From an uncultured Rhizobiaceae group bacterium (GTDB lineage Bacteria > Pseudomonadota > Alphaproteobacteria > Rhizobiales > Rhizobiaceae): DNA of 6,989 nucleotides. Location of the stretch: the NCBI GenBank assembly GCA_938009335.1, contig CALLHT010000126.1:1-6989 (forward strand). The letters are read 5' to 3'. The notes beneath the pieces are model-generated. The model was not told where the DNA came from. It was given only the letters and a program-made list of their open reading frames with translations, and searched no databases. Positions within the stretch are counted from its first letter, which is position 1. Every line of letters starts with the position of its first letter. The position numbers were made by a program, and so were the translations under genes. Positions 1 to 6,511 of the stretch are shown one piece after another.

Positions 1-864
1 ATTCGTATGATCGGTCGTGCGGGCTACGATCCTTTTGCAGCTGAGCGTTTTCTTCGCACAATGGATGCTTATCGTGCATTTCTTTCCGGAGAAAACAGCT
101 TTGGTGATACGGAGAGTTTCTCATCCAGCCATCCATCAACGCCGAAGCGTATAGAATTGGCGAAACGTCATGCACGTTTCTTTGGAGCACCTGGCGTTGG
201 TGATCGTGGCGCTGAGCGTTATTTTACAGGCATCAATGGGATGATGTTTGGCGACCGACCGGATGAAGGCTTCGTCAGGGGACGTGTTTTTTCACATGCG
301 GGATTGGGAGTTACTTTCTCAGTGCCTTCGGGCTTCCGTATAGATAATCAGTCGAAAGCCGTTTTGGTTTCAGGTCCAAATGATCTGGCAACACGATTTG
401 ACGCGACGGTTGTCTCGACCCGGACCTCGTTGAGTGACTATCTGCGTAGCGGTTGGATAACCGGTCTTGTGGAAGAAACCATTCGTGAGGAAACCTTGAA
501 CGGATTAAAGACCGCCAGTGCGACCGCGCGGGGCGAAGGATGGCGCTTTAAAGTGCGGGTTATTCGCAATGATAGCCAGGTTTTCCGCTTTATTACTGCC
601 GCTCCGCTAACCAACACCAATCTAGATGCGGTTTCGCGTCAAATTACAGGAAGCTTCCGTACTCTGTCTGAACAAGAAATCGCTGGATTGAAACCACTGC
701 GTATTAAAGTTGTTAAAGCCCGAGCGGGTGACACGCAAATTCGCATTGCGGCGCGTATGGAAGGCACCAACAAGCAGTTGGAACTCTTCCGCCTAATCAA
801 CGGATTGAGCCCTGATGATGAAATTACGCCGGGAATGAGCGTGAAAATCGTCTCAAGCAAATAA
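1..864 (+). CDS. M48-family zinc metalloprotease, C-terminal part (5' end outside window)
   Basis: The reading frame is open from the first base and ends at a TAA at 862-864, so this is the 3' part of a gene that starts to the left. The segment AGYDPFAAERFL, followed by a long helix and the HPSTPKRIELAKRH motif, matches what follows the catalytic region in M48 peptidases of the BepA/YfgC/LoiP type, which are usually exported and act in the periplasm or outer membrane. The HExxH zinc site and any signal peptide are not in the window. Next comes a middle domain with the pattern YFTGINGMMFGD...GFVRGRVFSH, typical of alphaproteobacterial members. The last ~50 residues (about 705-861), with ARAGDT, FRLINGLSPDD and PGMSVKIV, resemble a LysM domain, suggesting peptidoglycan association. 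The gene converges with rpoH2, with a gap of 55 bp. The family call is firm; the cell-wall role is inferred. Confidence 0.85.
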   Translation: MRMIGRAGYDPFAAERFLRTMDAYRAFLSGENSFGDTESFSSSHPSTPKRIELAKRHARFFGAPGVGDRGAERYFTGINGMMFGDRPDEGFVRGRVFSHAGLGVTFSVPSGFRIDNQSKAVLVSGPNDLATRFDATVVSTRTSLSDYLRSGWITGLVEETIREETLNGLKTASATARGEGWRFKVRVIRNDSQVFRFITAAPLTNTNLDAVSRQITGSFRTLSEQEIAGLKPLRIKVVKARAGDTQIRIAARMEGTNKQLELFRLINGLSPDDEITPGMSVKIVSSK

Positions 865-919
865 CACCGAGAGGCTGTCCCGGTACAGACAAAGCCACTG
901 GTATCGGAACCCATGTTCG

Positions 920-1786
920 TTAGATCAGATTTACGATCTCGGGGTTGGTTTTCACCAATTCATCTTGAAGCTTCTTGAGTGCGCGATTTTCCAGCTGTCT
1001 GACACGTTCCTTAGAGATGCCAAGCTCGTCCCCCAGTTCTTCCAAAGTAGCACCGCGCTCGGAAAGTCGACGCTTGTTGACAATCATCAATTCGCGTTCA
1101 TTGAGAATGTGCAGAGCTGAATTTAGCCACGTGGAGCGGCGTTCGCCGTCGATCACGTCACCAACCATCTCATCAGGGGTGGGTTGCTCGCACTCCAAAA
1201 AGTCTTGGCGTTCTGTGCTGGCTTCATCGTCAGAAGCTACCGGCATGTTTAGAGACATGTCTGGACCGCTAAGGCGAGAATCCATTGTAGCAACGTCTTT
1301 TACTGACACGCCAATTGCCTCGGAAAGCTCTTTATAAAGATCTTGGCTGTTCATCGAACGGTTGTCGGTCATGATCTTTGCGCGTAGTCGACGCAAATTA
1401 AAGAACAAGGACTTTTGGCCTGAGCTGGTTCCGCCTCGCACGATGGACCAGTTTCTAAGGATATAGTCCTGAATTGAAGCGCGGATCCACCAAGTTGCGT
1501 AGGTAGAGAAACGAACATCGCGATATGGATCAAAGCGAGCGGCAGCTTCTAACAAACCAACATGGCCTTCCTGAGCCAGGTCAGAAAGTGGAAGCCCATA
1601 TCGGCGGAATTTTGCGGCAACTGCAATCACCAGACGCATGTGAGCGGATGTCAGCTGATGAAGGGCTTCCTGATCTTGTTGCTCAGCCCATCTAAGCGCA
1701 AGTTGATGTTCTTCATCTTTTTCGAGATATGGTGCTTTGCTTGCCGCCTTGATAAGGCTTTTACCGATATTCTCCTGATGCATCAT
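920..1786 (-). CDS. rpoH: RNA polymerase sigma-32 family factor, RpoH2 type
   Basis: This is a complete 288-residue alternative sigma factor that directs RNA polymerase to heat-shock or oxidative-stress promoters. Visible parts are the region 2 core-binding motif DLAQEG (69-74), the 2.3/2.4 promoter-recognition stretch RFSTYATWWIRASIQDYI (92-109), an RpoH-box-like QKSLFFNLRR (124-133), and a region 4 helix-turn-helix from TLEELGDELGISKERVRQLE (247-266). The WSIVRGGTSSGQK context resembles RpoH2/RpoHII rather than RpoH1, which usually reads WSLVKMGTT; this subtype call rests on recalled sequences. In Rhodobacter and rhizobia RpoH2 is tied to singlet-oxygen, salt or late stress responses. The gene opens with two tandem ATG codons; the first has AAGGG about 10 nt upstream. 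It lies downstream of carD on the same strand but behind a strong terminator, so it should have its own promoter. A perfect palindrome sits just before the Shine-Dalgarno region. Confidence 0.93.
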   Translation of the reverse strand: MMHQENIGKSLIKAASKAPYLEKDEEHQLALRWAEQQDQEALHQLTSAHMRLVIAVAAKFRRYGLPLSDLAQEGHVGLLEAAARFDPYRDVRFSTYATWWIRASIQDYILRNWSIVRGGTSSGQKSLFFNLRRLRAKIMTDNRSMNSQDLYKELSEAIGVSVKDVATMDSRLSGPDMSLNMPVASDDEASTERQDFLECEQPTPDEMVGDVIDGERRSTWLNSALHILNERELMIVNKRRLSERGATLEELGDELGISKERVRQLENRALKKLQDELVKTNPEIVNLI

Positions 1787-1803
1787 AGCTGAGACCCTTT
1801 TTT

Positions 1804-1821
1804 CTAAGACTACAGTCTTAG
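1804..1821. promoter_or_regulatory. Perfect palindrome in the rpoH leader (candidate operator or RNA hairpin)
   Basis: The arms CTAAGACT and AGTCTTAG are exact reverse complements separated by 2 bp. The element lies 17 bp upstream of the first rpoH ATG, directly before an A-run and the AAGGG that may serve as ribosome binding site. In minus-strand RNA it could fold as a 7-bp stem with a UGUA loop. Neither strand places a U-run directly after the stem (the minus strand continues AAAAAAGGG), so it is not a standard terminator. A regulator binding site or a leader hairpin are the main possibilities; no known regulator motif is recognised. Confidence 0.6.
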
Positions 1822-1857
1822 GAACGCATCAGACAGTAAAAAGTGTTCACGAAAACG

Positions 1858-1886
1858 AAAAAAAAGCCCGACAAAATTGCCGGGCT
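1858..1886 (-). terminator. Intrinsic terminator of carD
   Basis: Read on the minus strand, AGCCCG pairs with CGGGCT, and the stem extends inward through a G-U wobble and three more pairs around a TT loop. Eight U residues follow. It lies 25 bp after the carD stop codon. This is a textbook rho-independent terminator and should separate carD from rpoH transcription. Confidence 0.92.
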
Positions 1887-1911
1887 CGAATTTCTTATGA
1901 AAAAGAGTAGG

Positions 1912-2475
1912 TTAAGCGGCTGCTTCCTGATCATCTTCTTCGGTTTTAGCACCGCGTTTAGGCCCCATAGCCAAATTCTTTTCGATCTCTGTCACGGCTT
2001 CAGTCGTCGAAACTTTCTTAACTGAAGAGATTTCGCGCGCCATGCGATCAAGTGCGGCTTCATACAGTTGGCGCTCAGAGTATGACTGTTCCGGCTGATT
2101 TTCCGAACGGAAAAGATCGCGGACAACTTCTGCAATAGAGATTAAGTCGCCAGAATTGATCTTTGCTTCGTATTCCTGAGCGCGACGGCTCCACATTGTG
2201 CGCTTAATGCGGGCGCGGCCCTGAACGGTTTTCAGTGACTTTTCAATGCGAGCAGGCTCTGCCAGTTTGCGCATGCCAGCTGATTCCACTTTCGAGGTCG
2301 GTACGCGAAGCGTCAACTTGTCCTGCGCGAAGTTAATGACAAAAAGTTCTAGCTTGTAGCCAGCAACTTCCTGTTCTTCGATATCTGTAATTTGTCCTAC
2401 GCCATGAGCAGGGTAAACAACGAATTCACCTGTTTTAAATCCCTGACGTTGCATAGTCTTTTTTGCAGCTGCCAT
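1912..2475 (-). CDS. carD: CarD/CdnL-family RNA polymerase-binding transcription regulator
   Basis: The protein is 187 residues from the chosen start. The N-terminal RNA polymerase-interacting domain (about 12-70) contains FKTGEFVVYPAHGVGQI, the signature of the CarD/TRCF-RID fold. The helical C-terminal domain contains RTMWSRRAQEYEAKINSGDL; Trp95 matches in position the residue that in mycobacterial and Thermus CarD wedges into the upstream edge of the promoter bubble. Family members bind the beta subunit and stabilise open complexes, often at rRNA and growth-related promoters; the alphaproteobacterial form is usually called CdnL. The tail is acidic and alanine-rich. An in-frame ATG 10 codons upstream (2505) exists, but it has no Shine-Dalgarno and would add MFFRKKWEPN, which is unlike the family. 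The internal ATG at 2475 has GGGAG 6 nt before it, so it is preferred. A strong terminator follows. Confidence 0.93.
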   Translation of the reverse strand: MAAAKKTMQRQGFKTGEFVVYPAHGVGQITDIEEQEVAGYKLELFVINFAQDKLTLRVPTSKVESAGMRKLAEPARIEKSLKTVQGRARIKRTMWSRRAQEYEAKINSGDLISIAEVVRDLFRSENQPEQSYSERQLYEAALDRMAREISSVKKVSTTEAVTEIEKNLAMGPKRGAKTEEDDQEAAA

Positions 2476-2481
2476 GTTTGG

Positions 2482-2486
2482 CTCCC
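2482..2486 (-). promoter_or_regulatory. Shine-Dalgarno of carD that decides the start
   Basis: On the minus strand GGGAG stands 6 nt before the ATG at 2475-2473. The alternative ATG at 2505 is preceded by ACGATCCGG, with no such motif. This supports the 187-residue form of the protein. Confidence 0.75.
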
Positions 2487-2488
2487 AT

Positions 2489-2511
2489 TTTTTCCGGAAA
2501 AACATCCGGAT
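2489..2511. repeat. Paired TCCGGA palindromes upstream of carD
   Basis: TTTTTCCGGAAAAA (2489-2502) is a perfect 14-bp palindrome and ATCCGGAT (2504-2511) a perfect 8-bp one. They share the core TCCGGA, and their centres are 12 bp apart. The first abuts the carD Shine-Dalgarno. With no loop between GC cores they would make poor RNA hairpins, so a DNA binding site is more likely. Chance in an A/T-rich leader cannot be excluded. Confidence 0.4.
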
Positions 2512-2626
2512 CGTAAAAATTTACACAGACATAAGTTCTGTTCTGCAGACTATTCGTCGAGAATAATCAGCAGCAAAATCAGCGCGAGCTTTTCAGTTAT
2601 TGAGCGAAATTGGAAAAATACCCCTT

Positions 2627-2654
2627 TGCCAGCCATAGTAATGTATGGTTGGCA
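2627..2654. repeat. Imperfect inverted repeat upstream of carD
   Basis: TGCCAGCCATA and TATGGTTGGCA are 11-nt arms around a 6-nt spacer (GTAATG). Ten positions pair normally; one is G-U in plus-strand RNA and A-C in minus-strand RNA. The repeat lies about 150 bp upstream of the carD start. No U-run follows directly on either strand, so it may be a repressor-type operator or a leader hairpin rather than a terminator. Confidence 0.5.
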
Positions 2655-2749
2655 TTGTCTGACGCGATACTCTTGAGATTTTCAATGATAGAACCAATGC
2701 GGTTTTTGCCTGTTTGCGTTACACTATCACATTTGCGACGGATTTTCAA

Positions 2750-2774
2750 CCCGACCAAGGAAGGCGCGGTCGGG
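2750..2774 (-). terminator. Probable terminator hairpin after fdxA
   Basis: CCCGACC and GGTCGGG form a perfect 7-bp GC-rich stem with an 11-nt loop, 50 bp after the fdxA stop. On the minus strand the stem is followed by TTGAAAAT, which is a poor U-tract. It may be a weak or factor-assisted terminator, or a 3' end stabiliser. Confidence 0.5.
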
Positions 2775-2824
2775 GAGGTTATTTGACAGGCTTTATGTAT
2801 TTGTCTTCAAAATACGTTAGCAGA

Positions 2825-3163
2825 TCAATCGCCTTCGCCGGGCTCGGGTGAGAAGTATTTCTCGAATTTTCCTTCAACGCCTTCGAAGTCTTTGCCATCT
2901 GCAGGGCCGTCACGCTTGATTGTGATGTTTGGCCATTTTTCGGCATATTCTTTGTTGATTTGCAGCCATTTCTCAAGACCCGGTTCTGTGTCCGGCTTAA
3001 TCGCTTCTGCAGGGCATTCAGGCTCACAAACGCCACAGTCAATGCATTCATCGGGGTGAATGACCAACATGTTTTCACCCTCGTAGAAACAGTCTACTGG
3101 GCATACTTCCACACAGTCCATGTATTTACATTTGATGCAGTTATCATCAACGATATAGGTCAT
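2825..3163 (-). CDS. fdxA: FdxA seven-iron ferredoxin (3Fe-4S plus 4Fe-4S)
   Basis: This is a complete 112-residue protein of the Azotobacter FdI type, a soluble cytoplasmic electron carrier. Its cysteines fit the family exactly: Cys9, Cys17 and Cys50 would hold the 3Fe-4S cluster, and Cys21, Cys40, Cys43 and Cys46 the 4Fe-4S cluster. Cys12 and Cys25 are the usual additional cysteines. The motifs CIKCKYMDCVEVCPVDCF and CIDCGVCEPECP show this directly. The C-terminal extension (51-112, with a GLEKWLQINKEYAEKWP stretch) is also typical. GGAG lies 6 nt before the ATG. In Azotobacter FdI is linked to control of an NADPH-ferredoxin reductase and to redox stress; the partner here is unknown. The upstream gap of 111 bp to the S4 gene holds a hairpin and may hold a promoter, so it is probably not strictly co-transcribed. 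Confidence 0.96.
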   Translation of the reverse strand: MTYIVDDNCIKCKYMDCVEVCPVDCFYEGENMLVIHPDECIDCGVCEPECPAEAIKPDTEPGLEKWLQINKEYAEKWPNITIKRDGPADGKDFEGVEGKFEKYFSPEPGEGD

Positions 3164-3218
3164 TCAAAACTCCGACGCGAAGTGACTAATCTTCTGGACA
3201 CCGATTAGCGTGTTTGAT

Positions 3219-3242
3219 GCAAGTAAACAAGGGTTTGCTTGC
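3219..3242. repeat. Inverted repeat between the S4 gene and fdxA
   Basis: GCAAGTAAAC and GTTTGCTTGC are 10-nt arms around AAGG. Nine positions pair normally; the tenth is U-G in plus-strand RNA and A-C in minus-strand RNA. It lies 33 bp after the S4 stop and 56 bp before the fdxA ATG. No U-run follows on the minus strand (it continues ATCAAACACG), so it is either a weak 3' hairpin of the helicase-S4 transcript or an operator for fdxA. Confidence 0.45.
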
Positions 3243-3274
3243 TCTGATGCAGGCTTGTCGCAGATGCATTTTAC

Positions 3275-3679
3275 CTAGAACCCGGAATTGTTAGGATTCC
3301 GTTTCAAACGCATTGCTTCTTTGCGCTGTTGTTTGGTGGGGCGGGGGCCTGCAATAAGCCCGGCATTCAAGTCCGGTTCATCGTCCTTTTTCTTTGGTTC
3401 GGGCTTGGGTGGGCTTAGATCCGTGTAGAGTAAACAGGCTGCCGAATAGGGACCGCGTTTTTCTGCGAAGTCGACGATCTCAAGAATTTTGATTTCGCGT
3501 GGCAGCGCAATGGTCAGGACGTTACCCGCTATAACCTTGCTGCTTGAACTTGTTACTTTCTCACGGTCTACACGAACTTTACCGCTTGAGATTAGTTTTT
3601 GAGCAAGACTTCGCGTTTTTGTAACGCGCGCATGCCAAAGCCATTTATCGATACGCTGGCTTTTGGCAGGCTCGTTCAT
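3275..3679 (-). CDS. hslR: S4-domain RNA-binding protein, Hsp15 (HslR)-like
   Basis: The protein is 134 residues, close to the 133 of E. coli Hsp15. An S4 domain spans about 9-70, with RIDKWLWHARVTKTRSLAQK and SGKVRVDREKV, the alpha-L motif that binds structured RNA. A GPYSAACLLY segment follows, and then a charged tail with RPTKQQRKEAMRLKR that parallels the Hsp15 C-terminus. E. coli Hsp15 binds free 50S subunits carrying a nascent chain and helps recycle stalled ribosomes; that role here is inferred from similarity. Its ATG overlaps the helicase TGA in an ATGA (3676-3679). With no good Shine-Dalgarno of its own, it is probably translationally coupled to the helicase. It could alternatively be a generic alphaproteobacterial S4 paralogue. 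Confidence 0.88.
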   Translation of the reverse strand: MNEPAKSQRIDKWLWHARVTKTRSLAQKLISSGKVRVDREKVTSSSSKVIAGNVLTIALPREIKILEIVDFAEKRGPYSAACLLYTDLSPPKPEPKKKDDEPDLNAGLIAGPRPTKQQRKEAMRLKRNPNNSGF

Positions 3680-6501
3680 TCGCCGGATTTCATGCTCGAT
3701 TTCAAAGCTGCAAGTGCTGCAAAAGGGGAATCCGGATCGATTGGTTTTGATTTAGCCGGTTTAGAACCGCCAGGACGCGGTTTGTTGCCACCTTTGTTTT
3801 GATGGGGCTTCTTGCCGAAGTTCTTCTTGCCCTTTCCCTGATTTGCATTGCGGTTTTGGTTGCGGTTTCCACCACCGCCATACCGCCATATCAGAATGCG
3901 CTTCTCTTCTTCCGGCTCTGCGACATCTGCTGCGGCTTCTGCAGCCGCTTCGGTTTGTACAGGGGTATCGGCTTCTGGTTTTGGTTCTGCTTCTTCGGCA
4001 GGCTTTTCTGAAGCAGGTTCAGCTGCAGGGGTTTCAGCCGCAGGCTTGATTTCAGCCTCTAAACGCGACTCGGATTTGTATCCCAATTCTTTAAGGATGA
4101 CTTCCATGTCTTCATGGGTTGCGCCCAAAATCGACATCATTGCTGGCGTTACGTAAAACGCACGCCCATCGATTGCGCCTTCCGGTTTTTCTGCATCACC
4201 GTCCGGTTTCCAAAGGGTGGTCGGGCGGATCAAATCTGCAAGGCGCTCGAGAATATCGATACGGACGGCCTTTTTGCCCAAAACCCTGAAGCCTGAAAGC
4301 GTATAGAAATACGGTTCAAAATTTTCGTCGATTGGAGCGGATGTTCGTCCTGCCGCCGAGAGATCCGGGACTTCGGAAAGGCCGTCAGCATCCAGTTTGT
4401 CATTCTGTGCCGCCCACAAAAGGCTGATCAACTGGCTTTGAGCTGGCTTGAGTAACGCGGGCATAAAAATATGATAGGCACCGAACCGAACGCCGCATCG
4501 GCGCAGGCTGCCTCGTGCATCTTGGTCTAGGCTCTTCACATCATCAGCAATTTCTTTACGATCAATCGAACCCAATTTTTCGAGGATTCTAAAGGCAACC
4601 CCTTTTGCAATGCCATTTAATTCCTGATTGTTTTCAAGATCAGCAAGAGGTTTGAGGGTGGTGTTGATATGATTGGCAAGCCAACGTTCAATTCTCGCGG
4701 TGACTTTGTCTAACGTTGGTCCGGTCAGATATTCGTCTGCCAACATGATTATTTTAGGCTTGAGTGGATTGTCGCCTGAACCGAGTTTCGCAATTGCTTC
4801 TCCCAACCAGCGCACCGAGCCATCATTTGATAGAACAAAGTCGCTGTTGGGGCTGGCATTAAGACGTTCGGCGCGTTTCTCAACTTCGGCTGCCAAAACC
4901 TTGGTCGCTGCCGCGTTAAGCGCTTTTGCATCTTTGCCGCTTGAACCATCTATGGAAAAACGGAATCCGCGGAGTGTTCCAATTTCGTGGCCTTCAACGG
5001 TTACTTTTCCATCCGTGCCAATTTCAGCTTCAAGCATTCGGTTTTCTTTCAGTCGCTTCATGAGGACGCTGGTGCGGCGATCAATAAAGCGTTTGGTCAG
5101 GGTTTCATGCAAGGCATCTGACAGTCTGTCTTCAACCTCACGGGTCTTTTCGCGCCATTCTGCAGGTTTTTCAAGCCAGTTATCGCGATTAGAGAGATAA
5201 GTGCAGGTTCTGATGCTGGCAATCCGGGTGGAAAGTGCATCAATTTCGCCATGTGTGTTGTCTGCTGTGTTCACGAGATTAGCGAACCAATCTTCGCGAA
5301 TATGCCCTTCTGTTGTAAGGCCTGTATAGACCTCGGCTAGAATTTCTGCATGAGATGCTGGCGAGATTTTCCGATAATCGGGTATTTTGGCGACTTCCCA
5401 AAGCAGTTTTACCCGCTCTTCGCCATGCGCGAGGCTATGGATATCTGGGTCCCTCGAAAGGTTGTCGAGAGCAACGATATCTGTTCCTGAAGGTGCTCGC
5501 ATCAATCTTGGTGAGTTTGCGGGCATTTCCAGCGATTTCTGTAGTTCAGCAATCGAGTCAAATCGTAGATCGCGATTGCGCCATGTGAGCACCTTATAGG
5601 GTGCAAATATATGCGTCTCGAGTGCTTCAACCAATTCATCATCAAACGGTTGTACCCGGCTTGTCACCCCAAATGTGCCGTCATGGGTGTATCTCCCAGC
5701 GCGGCCTGCAACCTGAGCGAGTTCAGACGCGGTGAGCTTTCGATATTGATAGCCATCAAACTTGCTGTCTTGGGCGAAAGCCACATGATTGACATCCAAA
5801 TTCAACCCCATACCTATTGCATCTGTTGCGATGATGAAATCAACGTCTCCGGATTGATAGAGTGCTACTTGAGCATTTCTTGTACGTGGTGAGAGTGAGC
5901 CGGTGACGACGGCAGCACCGCCTCTTTCCCGTCTCACCAATTCGGCGATTGCGTATACTTCATCTGCTGAAAACGCGACAATTGCCGAGCGCGCTGGCAT
6001 TCGTGTGATCTTCTTGGGCCCGGCATATGACAGCACGGACATGCGGGGTCGTGTGATAATGTTGATGCCCGGCAGGAGGTCCCGCAAAGCAGGCAACATC
6101 GTATCTGCACCCAGCAGCATGGTTTCATGCCGGCCACGCAGATTTAAGATGCGGTCTGTGAAAAAATGTCCACGTTCAAGGTCAACCGCCAGTTGGACTT
6201 CGTCAATTGCCACAAAATCCACATGGGTTTCGTCTGGCATCGCCTCAACGGTGCAAACCTGAAACTTCGCTGTTTTGGGGGTGATGCGTTCTTCGCCGGT
6301 AATGAGTGATACGTTTGCAGCGCCGACTTTCTCACAAACGCGATTATAGACTTCACGCGCAAGCAGCCTGAGCGGCAAACCAATAATCCCGCTTTCATGC
6401 GCAACCATCCGCTCGATGGCGAGATGTGTCTTACCTGTATTGGTAGGGCCAAGGACTGCGGTTACGCCGTAGCCTCTGGCTGAGGAAGGTTTGGAGGACA
6501 T
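3676..6501 (-). CDS. SUV3-like superfamily 2 helicase with disordered basic C-terminal tail
   Basis: A complete 941-residue protein. Helicase motifs in order are the Walker A GPTNTGKT (18-25), the Walker B DEVQ (100-103), GADTM as motif III (131-135), ATDAIGMGLN as motif V (225-234) and QVAGRAGR as motif VI (263-270). The GPTNTGKT and DEVQ forms are diagnostic of the SUV3 group, whose mitochondrial members unwind RNA with a 3'-5' exoribonuclease. A long C-terminal region follows (about 280-815). Then comes an Ala/Glu/Pro-rich low-complexity linker (about 820-870), and a Gly/Asn/Lys-rich basic tail (about 873-925) that looks RNA-binding. It ends in the conserved-looking DSPFAALAALK. The start is chosen because GVTAVLGPTNTGKT follows it as in relatives; no Shine-Dalgarno precedes it. 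It forms a pair with the S4 gene. An RNA unwinding or decay role is likely but inferred. Confidence 0.92.
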   Translation of the reverse strand: MSSKPSSARGYGVTAVLGPTNTGKTHLAIERMVAHESGIIGLPLRLLAREVYNRVCEKVGAANVSLITGEERITPKTAKFQVCTVEAMPDETHVDFVAIDEVQLAVDLERGHFFTDRILNLRGRHETMLLGADTMLPALRDLLPGINIITRPRMSVLSYAGPKKITRMPARSAIVAFSADEVYAIAELVRRERGGAAVVTGSLSPRTRNAQVALYQSGDVDFIIATDAIGMGLNLDVNHVAFAQDSKFDGYQYRKLTASELAQVAGRAGRYTHDGTFGVTSRVQPFDDELVEALETHIFAPYKVLTWRNRDLRFDSIAELQKSLEMPANSPRLMRAPSGTDIVALDNLSRDPDIHSLAHGEERVKLLWEVAKIPDYRKISPASHAEILAEVYTGLTTEGHIREDWFANLVNTADNTHGEIDALSTRIASIRTCTYLSNRDNWLEKPAEWREKTREVEDRLSDALHETLTKRFIDRRTSVLMKRLKENRMLEAEIGTDGKVTVEGHEIGTLRGFRFSIDGSSGKDAKALNAAATKVLAAEVEKRAERLNASPNSDFVLSNDGSVRWLGEAIAKLGSGDNPLKPKIIMLADEYLTGPTLDKVTARIERWLANHINTTLKPLADLENNQELNGIAKGVAFRILEKLGSIDRKEIADDVKSLDQDARGSLRRCGVRFGAYHIFMPALLKPAQSQLISLLWAAQNDKLDADGLSEVPDLSAAGRTSAPIDENFEPYFYTLSGFRVLGKKAVRIDILERLADLIRPTTLWKPDGDAEKPEGAIDGRAFYVTPAMMSILGATHEDMEVILKELGYKSESRLEAEIKPAAETPAAEPASEKPAEEAEPKPEADTPVQTEAAAEAAADVAEPEEEKRILIWRYGGGGNRNQNRNANQGKGKKNFGKKPHQNKGGNKPRPGGSKPAKSKPIDPDSPFAALAALKSSMKSGE

Positions 6502-6511
6502 AAGAAGGATA

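Larger units (their letters stand above)
2476..2824. other. Intergenic region between fdxA and carD (349 bp)
   Basis: No convincing gene is seen here. Short open frames on either strand are mainly extensions of shadows of fdxA or carD. In the direction of transcription it holds a probable terminator-type hairpin after fdxA (2750-2774), an imperfect palindrome with 11-nt arms (2627-2654), and then about 115 bp of A/T-richer DNA that should contain the carD promoter, ending with the paired TCCGGA site. I could not identify a clear -35/-10 pair. Confidence 0.6.

Noticed and set aside
865..919. Nested short complementary stretches (CCGA/TCGG, GGCT/AGCC, CTGT/ACAG) in the convergent gap
   Set aside because: Only 4-bp arms with large loops and no U-tract in either direction; not convincing as a terminator or RNA gene.
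1821..1847. GGAAC on the plus strand as a general-stress (EcfG-type) promoter
   Set aside because: No CGTT stands at the required spacing, and no plus-strand gene follows.
2476..2505. Start of carD at the upstream ATG (197 residues)
   Set aside because: No Shine-Dalgarno precedes it, the extension MFFRKKWEPN is unlike the family, and the internal ATG has a good GGGAG at proper spacing.
2779..3078. A 99-codon minus-strand frame overlapping fdxA
   Set aside because: It lies in another frame of fdxA, and its composition follows the ferredoxin codons. It has no ribosome site or family resemblance and merely runs past the fdxA stop.
3202..3230. Possible fdxA promoter TTGTTT-N17-TAATCG on the minus strand
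   Set aside because: The spacing is right, but both hexamers match the consensus poorly and the first overlaps a hairpin arm, so it is too weak to annotate.
3799..4156. Several plus-strand frames opposite the helicase tail
   Set aside because: They are the antisense of the low-complexity Ala/Glu/Pro and Gly/Asn regions, giving repetitive Phe/Cys/Gly or Ser/Ala strings with no gene-like features.
4673..5200. A 175-codon plus-strand frame antisense to the helicase
   Set aside because: Ser/Arg/Leu-rich shadow translation of a well-supported helicase gene; no recognisable domain and no ribosome site considered convincing.
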